The notes beneath the pieces are model-generated. The model did no database searches. It was not told where the DNA came from and was given only the letters and a program-made list of their open reading frames with translations. Source: Gigantopelta aegis (lineage: Eukaryota; Mollusca; Gastropoda; Neomphalida; Peltospiridae). Taken from it: DNA of 64,000 nucleotides. A program made the position numbers and the translations under genes. The DNA lies in assembly GCF_016097555.1 (NCBI RefSeq), contig NC_054712.1, positions 57,614,681 to 57,678,680 on the forward strand, written 5' to 3'. Shown here one piece after another: positions 45,061 to 55,178 of the stretch (the first letter of the stretch is position 1; the number at the start of each line of letters is the position of its first letter).

Positions 45061-45395
45061 TGTATATATATACTACACTAACTGATAGTGTTTCGTCAAG
45101 CTATGCCACCAGATGGGCATACTTTTCCTTTTCTGTTGTTTAAATAAAATGCATAGCCTGGTATAAATGTGGACATACAATCTGTTTTGTTGGTTTTTGT
45201 TTCAATAAAACAGAGGATATCATGCTTTGAGACATAATCTACAAATACCGGTATCATTAGTTTACTTCTCAGTCCACATACATTGATACTAACGAATGAT
45301 AATTGAGCATTCTGACCAGATAGGTTAGGGATATGTTGTACAGAGTTGGTATTAGGTAAGTCAGGATCATTGAGGCTATTAGTGTTACTTTTATA
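43607..45395 (-). mobile_element. LINE endonuclease remnant with internal duplication
   Basis: Minus-strand frames carry an APE endonuclease: SFVSINVCGLRSKL, CFIETKTNKTDCMSTFIPGY and FYLNNRKGK (45431-45096), then LLLGDFNARTKCLPDY (44241-44011, the GDFN active-site motif). A C-terminal part lies at 43912-43607. The GDFN region occurs twice (44020-44215 and 44810-45000), as does the GSDKHV..KDSN region, so about 0.75 kb was tandemly duplicated. Different family from LINE I. Confidence 0.75.
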
Positions 45396-45397
45396 TA

Positions 45398-46895
45398 TAC
45401 TCTTCAAAAAAAGAAACGCAAAAGGGTACAAATGGGTTATAACTCCGATTTTATGTTTCCTACCGGTTCATGCTTTGTGAATATAAGGTCATTGCATGTC
45501 CCAAACACATTCCCACGGTTACATTCGATAAAACGCAGCTACTGTACAATAAAGTTCCAAAATGTGAATATTCGCAAAAACGCAGCCACGTGCAAACCAT
45601 GTCACCACTGCACGTGCGTTGTCTGCATGTGCAACATGAACACCGACAGTATAAAAGTGCAGGGTGTTCGCTTGCCTGGCCTCTGTATCTGGCCGACAGT
45701 TGACAATCCAGGACATGCCACGTCTCAGTGAACCGCAGAGAAACAATGCCATCGGCCGACTAGACGCAGGCGAATCCAGAACGGCCGTTGCCAGGGCATT
45801 CCATGTGTCCCCAAGCACCATCTCCAGACTGTGGGACCGTTACCAGCAACATGGATCAACACGTGACCTCCCTAGATCCGGTCGACCACGGGTCACTACC
45901 CCTGGGCAGGACCGCTACATCCGGGTACGCCACCTTCGGGAACGATTGACTACTGCCACCTCCACAGCCGCAGCAATACCACATTTGCGCAGGATATCCG
46001 ACCAGACCGTACGGAACCGCCTACGTGAGGTAGGAATTCGTGCCAGACGTCCAGTTCGAGGTGTCATCTTAACACCACAACACCGTCGACTCCGACTGCA
46101 GTGGTGCCAGATTCATCGACAATGGCCTCAACTGCGATGGAGACAGGTGTGGTTCAGTGACGAGTCCCGATTTCTGCTCCGACGTCATGATGGAAGATGT
46201 CGCGTGTATAGGCGTCGTGGTGAACGTTATGCGGCAAACTGCGTGCAGGAAGTGGACAGATTCGGCGGGGGTAGTGTCATGGTGTGGGCAGCCATCTCAC
46301 ACACTGGCAGAACTGACCTGGTCCACGTGCAGGGCAACCTGAATGCACAGGGCTACATTGACCAGATACTCCGGCCACACATCGTTCCAGTTATGGCCAA
46401 CGCCAACGCAGTGTTCCAACTTTACAACGCCAGGCCTCACACAGCACGTCTCACAACGGCTTTCCTACAGAACAACAACATTAATGTCCTTCCTTGGCCA
46501 TCGACATCACCGGATTTGAACCCAATTGAGCATCTATGGGACGAGTTGGACCGACGCCTCCGACAGCGACAACCACAGCCCCAGACCCTGCCCGAGCTGG
46601 CAGCAGCCTTGCAGGCCGAGTGGGCCACCATCCCCCGGGACGTCATCCGTACTCTAGTTGCTTCAATGGGCAGGCGGTGCCAGGCAGTTGTCAACACACG
46701 CGGAGGCCACACCCGGTATTGACTCCAGATGACCTTGACCTTGGTGGTGTGTCCTATCACTTACTCACAATGGACTAGAGTGAACTGTGAACAATCCTGC
46801 AACATTTGGTAATTATCGGATTCACCATTCAATAATTAAATCAATTCTCCAAATGTTACGACAATGTGGTTTTGCGTTTCTTCTTTTGAAGAGTA
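45398..46895 (+). mobile_element. Tc1/mariner transposon, 1498 bp
   Basis: Inverted repeats TACTCTTCAAAAAAAGAAAC at the left and TACTCTTCAAAAGAAGAAAC at the right (read inward), flanked by TA. One transposase ORF fills most of it. The left flank is LINE endonuclease sequence, so the element inserted in that LINE. Confidence 0.93.
45715..46722 (+). CDS. Tc1/mariner transposase, catalytic Asp replaced
   Basis: The likely start is the ATG at 45715 (MPRLSEPQRNNAIGRLDAGE), giving about 335 residues; an in-frame GTG lies at 45664. The N-terminal paired-like helix-turn-helix (VARAFHVSPSTISRLWDRY, SGRPRVTT) is followed by the integrase-like core: QVWFSDESRFLLRR (first Asp), GGGSVMVWAAIS, FQLYNARPHTARLT and WPSTSPDLNPIEHLWDEL (Glu). 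The family normally has DNARPH for the second catalytic Asp; here it is YNARPH (TAC where GAC is expected). The ORF is otherwise uninterrupted, so the protein could be made and bind DNA but should not cut it (inference). Confidence 0.93.
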   Translation: MPRLSEPQRNNAIGRLDAGESRTAVARAFHVSPSTISRLWDRYQQHGSTRDLPRSGRPRVTTPGQDRYIRVRHLRERLTTATSTAAAIPHLRRISDQTVRNRLREVGIRARRPVRGVILTPQHRRLRLQWCQIHRQWPQLRWRQVWFSDESRFLLRRHDGRCRVYRRRGERYAANCVQEVDRFGGGSVMVWAAISHTGRTDLVHVQGNLNAQGYIDQILRPHIVPVMANANAVFQLYNARPHTARLTTAFLQNNNINVLPWPSTSPDLNPIEHLWDELDRRLRQRQPQPQTLPELAAALQAEWATIPRDVIRTLVASMGRRCQAVVNTRGGHTRY

Positions 46896-46981
46896 TATGT
46901 TCTTGTCTGAAGCAGCGACTGTGACGGTGACACAGAAAGACGATATCAATCTCAGCAGACCTTGAAGACCTTGCTGTTTAA

Positions 46982-47363
46982 GGGGAAATTCCTGAGTTAG
47001 GGGCAATTTTTTAAGATGTTGTCGACTAACAGTCTTTCTAACATTGTAATTACAATAATTACATATCAAATATATTTGTTCTGCATATAATATTAATGGC
47101 CGTATATTAAACGTGTTTCTGATCGTTCTAATATTTGTGTTAGGTTAAATTTCATTTTATTTCCTAAAATATATATTTATAAATTATTTGATGACGCAAT
47201 CCAGTTTGGGCTTCTTACAAATATCAAGACGACCAGAAACACATTGAATATACAGACACTGATATTCTAAACAAGAACATATATTTTATATGTATGTTTA
47301 AACGTAGAAATATGTTGTTAGTCGGAAACACCTTACAATTACAGCAAACTCAGGAATGTGCCT
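46982..47363. mobile_element. MITE-1, diverged ends
   Basis: Left AGGGGAAATTCCTGAGTTAG, right caaactcaggaatgtgcct, TTAA on both sides; full body. Confidence 0.85.
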
Positions 47364-47501
47364 TTAAAAACAAAACTTAATGTTAATTTCCGCTCTTTTG
47401 ATGATTACGTTTTCTAATGTCAGAGACAGAGACAGCTGGGGCGTTACTACGTAAACCCAATGTACTCCATTGTGTACACAACGTGTTTCATTATACACAG
47501 G

Positions 47502-47825
47502 GGCGGCAGGTAACTCAGTGGTAAAGATATCGCCTGATGCGCGGTCGGTCTAGGATCGATCCCCGTCGATGGACCCATCGGGCTATTTCTTATTCCAGCC
47601 AGTGCTCCACGACTAGTAGGCCTATATCAAAGGCCGTGATATGTGCTGTCCTGTTTGCGGGATAGTGCATATAAATGATCCCTTGCTACCAATGGAAAAA
47701 TGTAGCGGGATTTGCCTCCGAGACTATGTGTTAAGAATTTTCTAATATTTTACATCCATTATCCGATGATTAATTAATGAATACATGTGCTCTAGTGGTG
47801 TCGTTAAACAAAATAAACAAACACA
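47502..47825 (+). mobile_element. tRNA-derived SINE, near full length
   Basis: Head ggcaggtaactcagtggtaa with B box ggtctaggatcgatcccc, body gggctatttcttattccagc and gcatataaatgatcccttgc, tail gctctagtggtgtcgttaaa. It is the most complete copy of the attaattaat-tail type here. Confidence 0.85.
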
Positions 47826-48190
47826 ACACAGACAACAGGCTTAAATTTGTTAAACCAGTCTTAACAGTGGCAGTCCGCCCAGACAAATCACAGGACAATG
47901 CATCATGGTAGCAGTTAGGACTGTTAAAACTTCCCTTTGACTCGATTTTCTGAAGATATGCATTTTGATTATGGTAAATGTTTTGTAGTTCTGATTCGTT
48001 GCCCCCCCCCCCCCCCTCCAAAACAAAGGACATTTCTAGACATCCCATGAAATGTGAGTCGCCTAGCCAGAGTATTCTGTTGTTCGAAAGCTAGACGGAC
48101 ATTTGAACGGTTATGAGAGAGCTGCCATAACTGTCCAATGTCCGTCTTGCTCTCGAATGGCAGAGTGATCGGGATAGCTAGAGGCCATGG
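47826..48190. other. Intergenic, nothing recognised
   Basis: Includes (C)15 at 48002-48016. No supported feature. Confidence 0.4.
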
Positions 48191-49308
48191 TAGAAGAATG
48201 AATGAATGAATGTTTGTTTAACGACACCCCAGCACAAAAATACATATCGGCTACTGGGTGTCACAAATGGTAAGTATATGGAAAATATTATTTATATATA
48301 TTCATGTAAAACCACAGTGTAAGGAACTGTAAGTAAAAAATATAATGCAATACATAAAATCAAGGCAAGTACATTTTAAAACTTTGTATAGAAGTCAAAA
48401 TGTTTTAAAAACTTTACGATTAATTCTGAGTGGAATTTAAAAGATTCCAAAACCTTTTTGTTGCCAAATATATCATTTCTCGTCGGCTTGAGATGATCAC
48501 ACTCCACCAAAATGTGACGCACAGTCAGTGTACACTGACAATGTTCACACTGAGGGGGAGGGTCCTTCTTTAAAATAAATGAATGCGTCAAATATGTATG
48601 GCCGATGCGGGCACGGCATAAGACTACTTCATCCTTCCTGCATCGCCTGTAGGATGACTGCCACTCCCCAGGACTGCCTTGACAGAATGAAGCTTGTTCG
48701 CAACCGCACCGTCCCAATCGTCTTGCCAAGTCGAAAAGATATATTGCTTAATATGAAATTTAAAATCACTGTAGGGGACACCAACATGGACACGGGGCAA
48801 ATTCAAAGCAGACTTGGCAGCAACATCTGCCTTTTCGTTACCCCTAATGCCGACATAGCTGGGTACCCAACAAAATATAACATCTTTATTGGCAATTGAT
48901 AAAAAGACACACTTTCGTATCACCATTCCAACTAAGGGGTGCTCCAATTTCATGTACTGTAGAGCTTGGGGACACGAAAGTGAGTCTGTAAAAATAATAT
49001 ATTTAGATGCACATGAATCCTTAATCTGTTCCAGGGCTTTAATGATTGCCCAGGTTTCAGCAGTAAAGATTGAACCTGAATCGGACAATCTCATGGAAAT
49101 TATTGCGTCTGACGGAAAAACTGTAGCACAAGCCACATAATTTCCATCCCGTGATCCGTCTGTGTAAACAGGAATGTAATCCCAGTACCTCTCTTGGATT
49201 TCCATGAAATGTTGTTTATAAATAACTCCATCTGTGCGATCTTTTTTTAGATGCACAAGATCGAATACAATTTTTGGTGGTTTGATACACCAAGGTGGCA
49301 AAATTAAA
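48191..49308 (-). mobile_element. LINE family I 3' end with intact RNase H
   Basis: 5'-truncated copy whose 3' tail is the (TGAA)n at 48191-48215 on the plus strand. The 3' UTR belongs to the variant type also seen at 32752. The coding part spans the end of RT, the RNase H domain and a C-terminal Cys/His segment (CEHCQCTLTVRHILVECDH). Confidence 0.9.
48624..49308 (-). CDS. LINE RNase H domain, active site intact
   Basis: Minus-strand frame with all four catalytic acidic residues in place: PVYTDGSRDGNYVACATVF (Asp), FTAETWAIIKALEQIKDS (Glu), IIFTDSLSCPQALQYM (Asp) and IRGNEKADVAAKSALNLP (Asp). This gives a type I RNase H that would remove the RNA strand in cDNA synthesis. The frame is read from a hairpin sequence upstream (MCKTMKTVLVFI at 49364) with no proper start. 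The C-terminal continuation is in another frame (48376-48729), so the copy is not functional as a LINE. RNase H after RT points to the I/Jockey-related group. Confidence 0.85.
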
Positions 49309-49455
49309 TATTTTTGACATTCATCGATGATAAACACCAAAACCGTTTTCATGGTTTTACACACTATGAATGACGTAGCGCGATAGCGCGAAACCGTTCA
49401 TGAACAAGTGTGTAAAACGGTTTTGGTGTTTATCATCGCATGAACGTCAAAAATA
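49309..49455. repeat. Imperfect hairpin, about 145 bp
   Basis: Left arm tatttttgacattcatcgat and gataaacaccaaaaccgttt (49309-49350) pairs with aaacggttttggtgtttatc and atcgcatgaacgtcaaaaat (49413-49455). The loop holds two copies of tagcgcga. It sits at the 5' truncation point of the LINE. Confidence 0.8.
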
Positions 49456-49754
49456 TAATGTTCAATTTTTATAATTTCAAATGCATTAATATTGCCATTA
49501 TACAAAACTATATTTTTAAAAATCCAATCGAACTCTGTTCCACAATGATTTACAACTGTATCAATACACAAATAAGGGAATTCCATTCGTTTTTTTCCCC
49601 CGTCAAATCTCCGATTCATTATAATGATTTACATAACTTTTTATAAATTTTAATTTTCTAAAATAACTGAACATCAACCGATAACGCAAACATTTTTAAT
49701 TTTTTAAAATATCAAACGATAATTAATTAGGAATTGAACGATCTATATACTTAG

Positions 49755-50308
49755 AGGGACATTCCTGAGTTTGCTGCAATTTTTAAGATGTTATTGATTA
49801 ACAGAGACATTTTAACGATTGTAATTACATATCAAATATATTTTTCTGCATAAAACATTAGTGGCTGGATATTAAACGTGTTTCTGATCGTTCTAATATT
49901 TGTACTAGGTTAAATTTCATCTTATTTCCTAAAATATTGTTTTTTCGTACGTACGAAATTATTTCTTACTAATAAAATATTTCTACGATTAAACTTACAT
50001 ATTAAATATATTTTCTTGTTTAGAATATTAGTGTTTGTATATTCAATGCGTTTCTGATCGTTTTAATATTTGTAAGAAGCCCAAACTGGATTTTAACTTC
50101 AAATAATTTCGTACGTACGAAAAAATCTTTTTTAGGAAATATAATAACAATTAACCTAGTACAAATTTTAGAACGATCAGAAACACGTTTAATATACAGC
50201 CACCAATATTCTAAACAAGAAAATATATTTAATATGAAAGTTTAATCGCAGAAATATTTTATTTGTCGATAACAACTTAAAAATTGCAGCAAACTCAGGA
50301 ATGTCCCT
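49755..50308. mobile_element. Composite MITE-1 (554 bp)
   Basis: A first half (49755 to about 49968, ending in CGTACGTACGAAATTATTT) is followed by a nearly complete second copy missing its left 45 bp (cttactaataaaatatttct). Outer ends are TTAG and TTAA. Formed by recombination or by one copy inserting in another. Confidence 0.8.
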
Positions 50309-50312
50309 TTAA

Positions 50313-51100
50313 ATAGAAGATTTGTTGTAAAGCGGTTAAAGTATTAATTTTGAACTAATTAACACAAGGAGAGCATCAAATTATTTAGAAGATTTATCAA
50401 TTACTATATTAAAATTGCAGTTGTCAAAAGTTGAATAATTAGTTGAAAGTGAATGTGAAGACCACTTGAAAGGGATAAAGTGGTTTCAGTGTTACTGTGT
50501 GTGTGGATTTCAGAGGAAGTTTGTGATTGTGTGATATTATTCTCGGAAAGGACAGGTCGCGTAATTGTGCATGAAGCCTTGAAGGCGTATGTGTTTTCGC
50601 GCGTGTAAGTTGTCGATTTGGTGTTTTTATCAGATGTGACAGAGCTGCGCTCGTCTATTTTTTTTTATTTGTTGAGCATTCTCTGCTATAACTTCAAATA
50701 GAAGCTTTGTTTTTGTGGCTTGTCATATACATTATGTGTCTTAGTTCAAAACCGGAGTCGTTTAAAGCCTGAATTGTGATGGCTTAATGTAAAGTCTCCA
50801 CCAAAACCTTCGTGTCTCTAATCCGACATTGTGATTGTCGTCTGTCTGTTTGTCACTATCACTCACAGGGCAGATGATATTGGGATACAAATAGAAAGGA
50901 TGGAATCCTCGGAGATTCCATTGTTGACGTAATTGATACAAAGTAGTTCCGGTAATAATATTCTGTTTTTATTTGTTTACCGAAAAAGTCCAGTTTTCAC
51001 GTTAATGGAAGAATGAACGTTTTTTTTTTTAGATCACGTGATGGCATTTTAACCAATCCAGACGCCTATTACAAAACAGTAATTATAAAATGGAATTATA
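50313..51100. other. Gene B 3' flank, nothing recognised
   Basis: Nearly 800 bp with no ORF, known repeat or RNA that I can support. Confidence 0.4.
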
Positions 51101-51107
51101 TTATTTT

Positions 51108-51330
51108 AAACGACCCCACTAGAGGACATTGATTTATTAATCATCGGCTGTTGGATGTTAAACAACTGGTAATTTTGACATCGTCTCAGAGAGGAAACCC
51201 GCTACATTTGCCCATTAGTAGCATCCCACAGACAGAATACCACATACCACAGCCTTCGATGTACCAGTCGTGGTGCACTGGCTGGACACTTGGCTACGTC
51301 TCGCCCCCTAGCCATGATAGTACATTTCTT
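51108..51330 (-). mobile_element. SINE, minus strand
   Basis: Reverse of the SINE body: attaatcatcggctgttgga, gaggaaacccgctacat, acataccacagccttcgatg, tggtgcactggctgg, ggctacgtctcgcccc. Confidence 0.8.
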
Positions 51331-51687
51331 TATACATCCTATTCATTGTTCACATGCGGAGAATTCGGATTCCTTTACTGACCCAGGTCGGAACCGGGGG
51401 GGGGGGGGGGGGGGGGTCTGTCAAGGGACTCGATTATCCTGCTCATGACGAATTTTTTTCTAATGTGTTTTCAAGTGCATACACCGCTATTATACAACGT
51501 GACTTCCATTTAAACAGTGACCTCCCCTTGTAAAAACAAATCCTGGACCCACACCCACGACCCCAACCTAAGCAAGTACGCAGAACAGTCGGTAGTGGGT
51601 TAAGACTGTAACTAAATTTTGGAACACAAAACGTATTAATGGAATAATATGATTTAAAAGCAGAGAAAAGTTTTTCAAAAAGAAAGT

Positions 51688-51693
51688 TTTATT
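51688..51693 (-). promoter_or_regulatory. polyadenylation signal, gene B
   Basis: AATAAA on the minus strand about 154 bp past the stop, at the position equivalent to 7778-7783 in gene A. Confidence 0.7.
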
Positions 51694-51846
51694 AGATACA
51701 TTAACAGAAAAAAATATATCAGTAAACAAAACAAAATCAATTCATTACGTTAAAAACAGTTTTCTATGATATTGTGCAATTTTTCGAATTTATTAATGTA
51801 GTTCAAAGCCAGAGTTTTAATTTTCAGATGGTTGTGTATACTCTTT

Positions 51847-52922
51847 TTATGGGCATACCCTAGGTCCGCCACAATTAGTCACCCCACCAATGGCTGCACT
51901 TCCTTTCACCATCCCACCAAAGCCTCCTCTGCCTGCCATTACACCACCAATAGGTGCAATGCCTTTCACCATCCCACCAAAGGCTGCACTGCCTTTCACC
52001 ATCCCACCAAAGCCTCCTCTGCCTGCCATTACACCACCAATAGGTGCAATGCCTTTCACCATCCCACCAATGGCTGCACTGCCTTTCACCATCCCACCAA
52101 AGCCTCCTCTGCCTGCCATTACACCACCAATAGGTGCAATGCCTTTCACCATCCCACCAATGGCTGCACTGCCTTTCACCATCCCACCAAAGCCTCCTCT
52201 GCCTGCCATTACACCACCAATAGGTGCAATGCCTTTCACCATCCCACCAATGCCTGCACCGCCTTTCACCATCCCACCAAAGCCTCCTCTGCCTGCCATT
52301 ACACCACCAATAGGTGCAATGCCTTTCACCATCCCACCAATGCGTGCACCGCCTTTCACCATCCCACCAAAGCCTCCTCTGCCTGCCATTACACCACCAA
52401 TAGGGGCAATGCCTTTCACCATCCCACCAATGCCTGCACCGCCTTTCACCATCCCACCAAAGCCTCTGCCTGCCATTACACCACCAATAGGTGCAATGCC
52501 TTTCACCATCCCACCAATGCGTGCACCGCCTTTCACCATCCCACCAAAGCCTCCTCTGCCTGCCATTACACCACCAATAGGGGCAATGCCTTTCACCATC
52601 CCACCAATGCGTGCACCGCCTTTCACCATCCCACCAAAACCTCCCCTGCCTGCCATTACACCACCAATAGGTGCAATGCCTTTCACCATCCCACCAATGC
52701 GTGCACCGCCTTTCACCATCCCACCAAAACCTCCTCTGCCTTTCACTATTCCACCAAAACCTCCTCTGCCTGCCATTACCCCACCAATAGGTGCAAAACC
52801 TCCTCTGCCTGGCATCATCCCACCAATAGGTGCAATGCCTTTCATTCCACCATTTGGTCTATAGCCTCCATATGTTGCATAGTGGTAGCTTGGCTGAGAC
52901 ATTATGATAGATCGTCTGTAAC
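51847..52922 (-). CDS. Gene B exon 3: Gly-rich repeat protein
   Basis: Last exon of a three-exon gene; with exons 1 and 2 the CDS is 1218 nt (405 aa). Acceptor cttttgtag|GTTACAG completes the Arg codon and gives RYRRSIIMSQPSYHYATYGG, a dibasic furin-like site followed by a Tyr-rich stretch that gene A lacks. About ten 30-residue units follow (GGVMAGRGGFGGMVKG, ARIGGMVKGIAPI), with Arg and Lys spaced regularly, so the protein is basic. It ends GGVTNCGGPRVCP. Units near the 5' end of the exon are shortened. It is one third of gene A's length through fewer repeats. Probable role is as for gene A: a secreted extracellular structural protein (inference). The open frames on the opposite strand (His/Pro rich) are shadows. 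Confidence 0.88.
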
Positions 52923-52952
52923 CTACAAAAGTTAAAAATTGCTGTTGGTTAA

Positions 52953-53333
52953 AGGGACAGACCCTAGTTTTAAAAAAAACTTATGCCCATTTTTCACAAT
53001 TAGAGCCGTTTATGATCACTAAAATCAAACATTACTTATATTTTATTGTTTAGATTATCCATTTCCGTACAACCGAAGTGTTTCTAATACCACAAAATGC
53101 ATTTTTTTCATATTTTTTAAAAACGCACGTGCGTTTGAGAAGTAACTGTGATGGAGTCGCATTTTATCTATTTTTAAGGGTATTTCAAAGTCACAGATTC
53201 TTGTTTCACTCTGTTGTATCCAAATGTGTTACAGGTTTGTAAATTAACCATACTTAGTGTCCATTTTTACCGGTTGAAACTAGGGTCCAGGTGGAAAATA
53301 TAACTTAGTGTTTAAAAACTAGGGACAGACCCT
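52953..53333. mobile_element. MITE-2 (gene B intron 2)
   Basis: Ends AGGGACAGACCCTAGTTTTA and its complement taaaaactagggacagaccct, TTAA on both sides, about 380 bp. A relative lies at the same intron position in gene A. Confidence 0.85.
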
Positions 53334-53500
53334 TTAAATCGCAGTAAGAACAAAACAACGTAATTAACAACAGTATGTTGCTATAGATGTACTGAAAATA
53401 TGACTTAGTGTTTAAAAACTAGGGACAGACCCTTTAAATCGCAGTAAGAACAAAACAACGTAATTAACAACAGTATGTTGCTATAGATGTACTGATAATT
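53302..53500. repeat. 100-bp direct duplication
   Basis: 53302-53401 is repeated at 53402-53500 with an exact period of 100 bp. It includes the right terminal repeat of MITE-2, so the MITE end occurs twice. Confidence 0.9.
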
Positions 53501-53875
53501 CACAGTTTAATTTCATTTCGAGAGCTCACAATGAGAACTAGCTCTATACAAAGTGAACTTTTAAGAATAGAACAACTTATAACACCTAATCAGAAAAGAA
53601 ACAACAATTTAATTGATTTACTCAAATTATATAGCTTTGCAACACTCCTTTCCTAGCATGTATCTCCTCCCCTCCAATATCCGTATATTCCCAAAATGCA
53701 TTAAATTAATGAATGAATGAATGTTTAACGACACCCCAGCACGAAAAATACATCGGCTATTGGGTGTCAAACTATGGTAAATGCAACAATAATGTGATGA
53801 TCAACATCAATATAAAAATTCAACAGTTAAATTAAAACACAGTGTAAAGAACTGTAAAAATACAAATATATAAAA

Positions 53876-54690
53876 TTAAACTTTAGAGTAAAATTCAGTA
53901 TCACATAAAAACTGCAATAAAAGTTCTGGATGGAATCGAAATGATTGCATCACATTTGTTTCTCCAAATATATCTTTTCGAGTCTCTTTGAGATGAGGAC
54001 ACTCCACCAAAATGTGGCGTACCGTCAGAGTACACTGACAACGCTCACACTGAGGTGGAGGACCCTTCTTCAAAATAAATGAATGGGTCAAGTATGTATG
54101 ACCGATGCGAGCACGACACAAGACTATTTCATCCTTCCTGCACTGCCACTCTCCCAAGACTGGCTTGGTAGCATGAAGCTTGTTCGCAACCGCACCGTCC
54201 CAATCATGTTGCCAAGGCGAAAAGATAAATTTGTTGATATTATTTTTTAAATCAGTATAAGGTACACCAACCCCGGCATGAGGCAAATCCAAAGCAGACT
54301 CTGCCTTTTCATTACCCCTAATGCCAACATGGCTGGGCACCCAACGAAATACAACATCTTTATTGGCAATAAATAAAAAGACACACTTGGAGTCACGAAA
54401 GTGAATCTGTAAATATGATAAACTTGGATGCTATTGAATCTTTGATTTCTTCTAAGGCTTTAATGACTGCCCAAACGTCAGCACTAAAGATCGATGCCGA
54501 GTCAGGCAGTCGTATGGAAATGATAGTGTCTGATGGAAAGACTGTAGCACAAGCCACATAATTCCCATCCCGTGATTCATCTGTATACACAGGAATGTAA
54601 TCACGATACTTGTCCTGAATTTCCATGAAAAACTGTTTATAAACAACAGCATCTGTACGATCTTTCTTCAGATGCGAAAGATCAAACACA
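53876..54690 (-). pseudogene. LINE ORF2: RNase H and C-terminus
   Basis: Split over two frames. IPVYTDESRDGNYVACATVF has Glu where the family has TDGS; SADVWAVIKALEE has Asp-Val for the usual AET; IIFTDSLS is kept; the last motif reads IRGNEKAESAL, where a short deletion removes the catalytic Asp of EKAD. The C-terminal CERCQCTLTVRHILVECPH is intact. The RNase H is therefore inactive in this copy. Confidence 0.85.
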
Positions 54691-54699
54691 ATTTTAGGT

Positions 54700-55178
54700 G
54701 GTGTAATACATCATGGTGGTAAAACAAAATATTAAAGGAGTTTCCAAAGTGTCTGATGAATCAATGTTGGAAAGCGATAGAAAACGCTTAATGCGAAGAC
54801 CAAATGTACGAATAGCATTTGGCCATGCATCAAACAACCTCATATATTTGTAGTCAAACACCGCATTATGTGTAGGAGGTGATGGTAAAGAATCGATCTT
54901 GGTAGCGCATGTATAGCACCCAAACAAGGTTCGTGTGCATCAAAGTACAAGCTCTCTACAGGAGATGTTCTAAATGGACTAAGACAAAGCCTAAGTCCCT
55001 GATTGTGTATAGGATCTAGCCGACCCATACACAATGCATCCATAATCAAGTTTTGAGACGTGACATCCGTATCACTGAGAGACAAATGATGAACTGTATT
55101 ACTGGATTCTTTACCTTTGATTTTACGACAAATTTCACCGATGTTTGTGAATTCAACTTGGAGACAAAAGTTCTCCAA
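54700..55178 (-). pseudogene. LINE ORF2: RT remnant across a deletion
   Basis: The frame 55178-54840 runs from a pre-RT linker (GEICRKIKGKESSNTVHHLS, DTDVTSQN) straight into the RT thumb (LIMDALCMGRLDPIHNQGLR, SPFRTSPVESLYFDA). The whole RT finger/palm region with the YADD box is absent, an in-frame deletion of roughly 1.2 kb compared with a normal LINE. Confidence 0.85.

Noticed and set aside
51832-52935. Plus-strand frames opposite gene B
   Set aside because: Same reason: a 90-bp repeat keeps all frames open.
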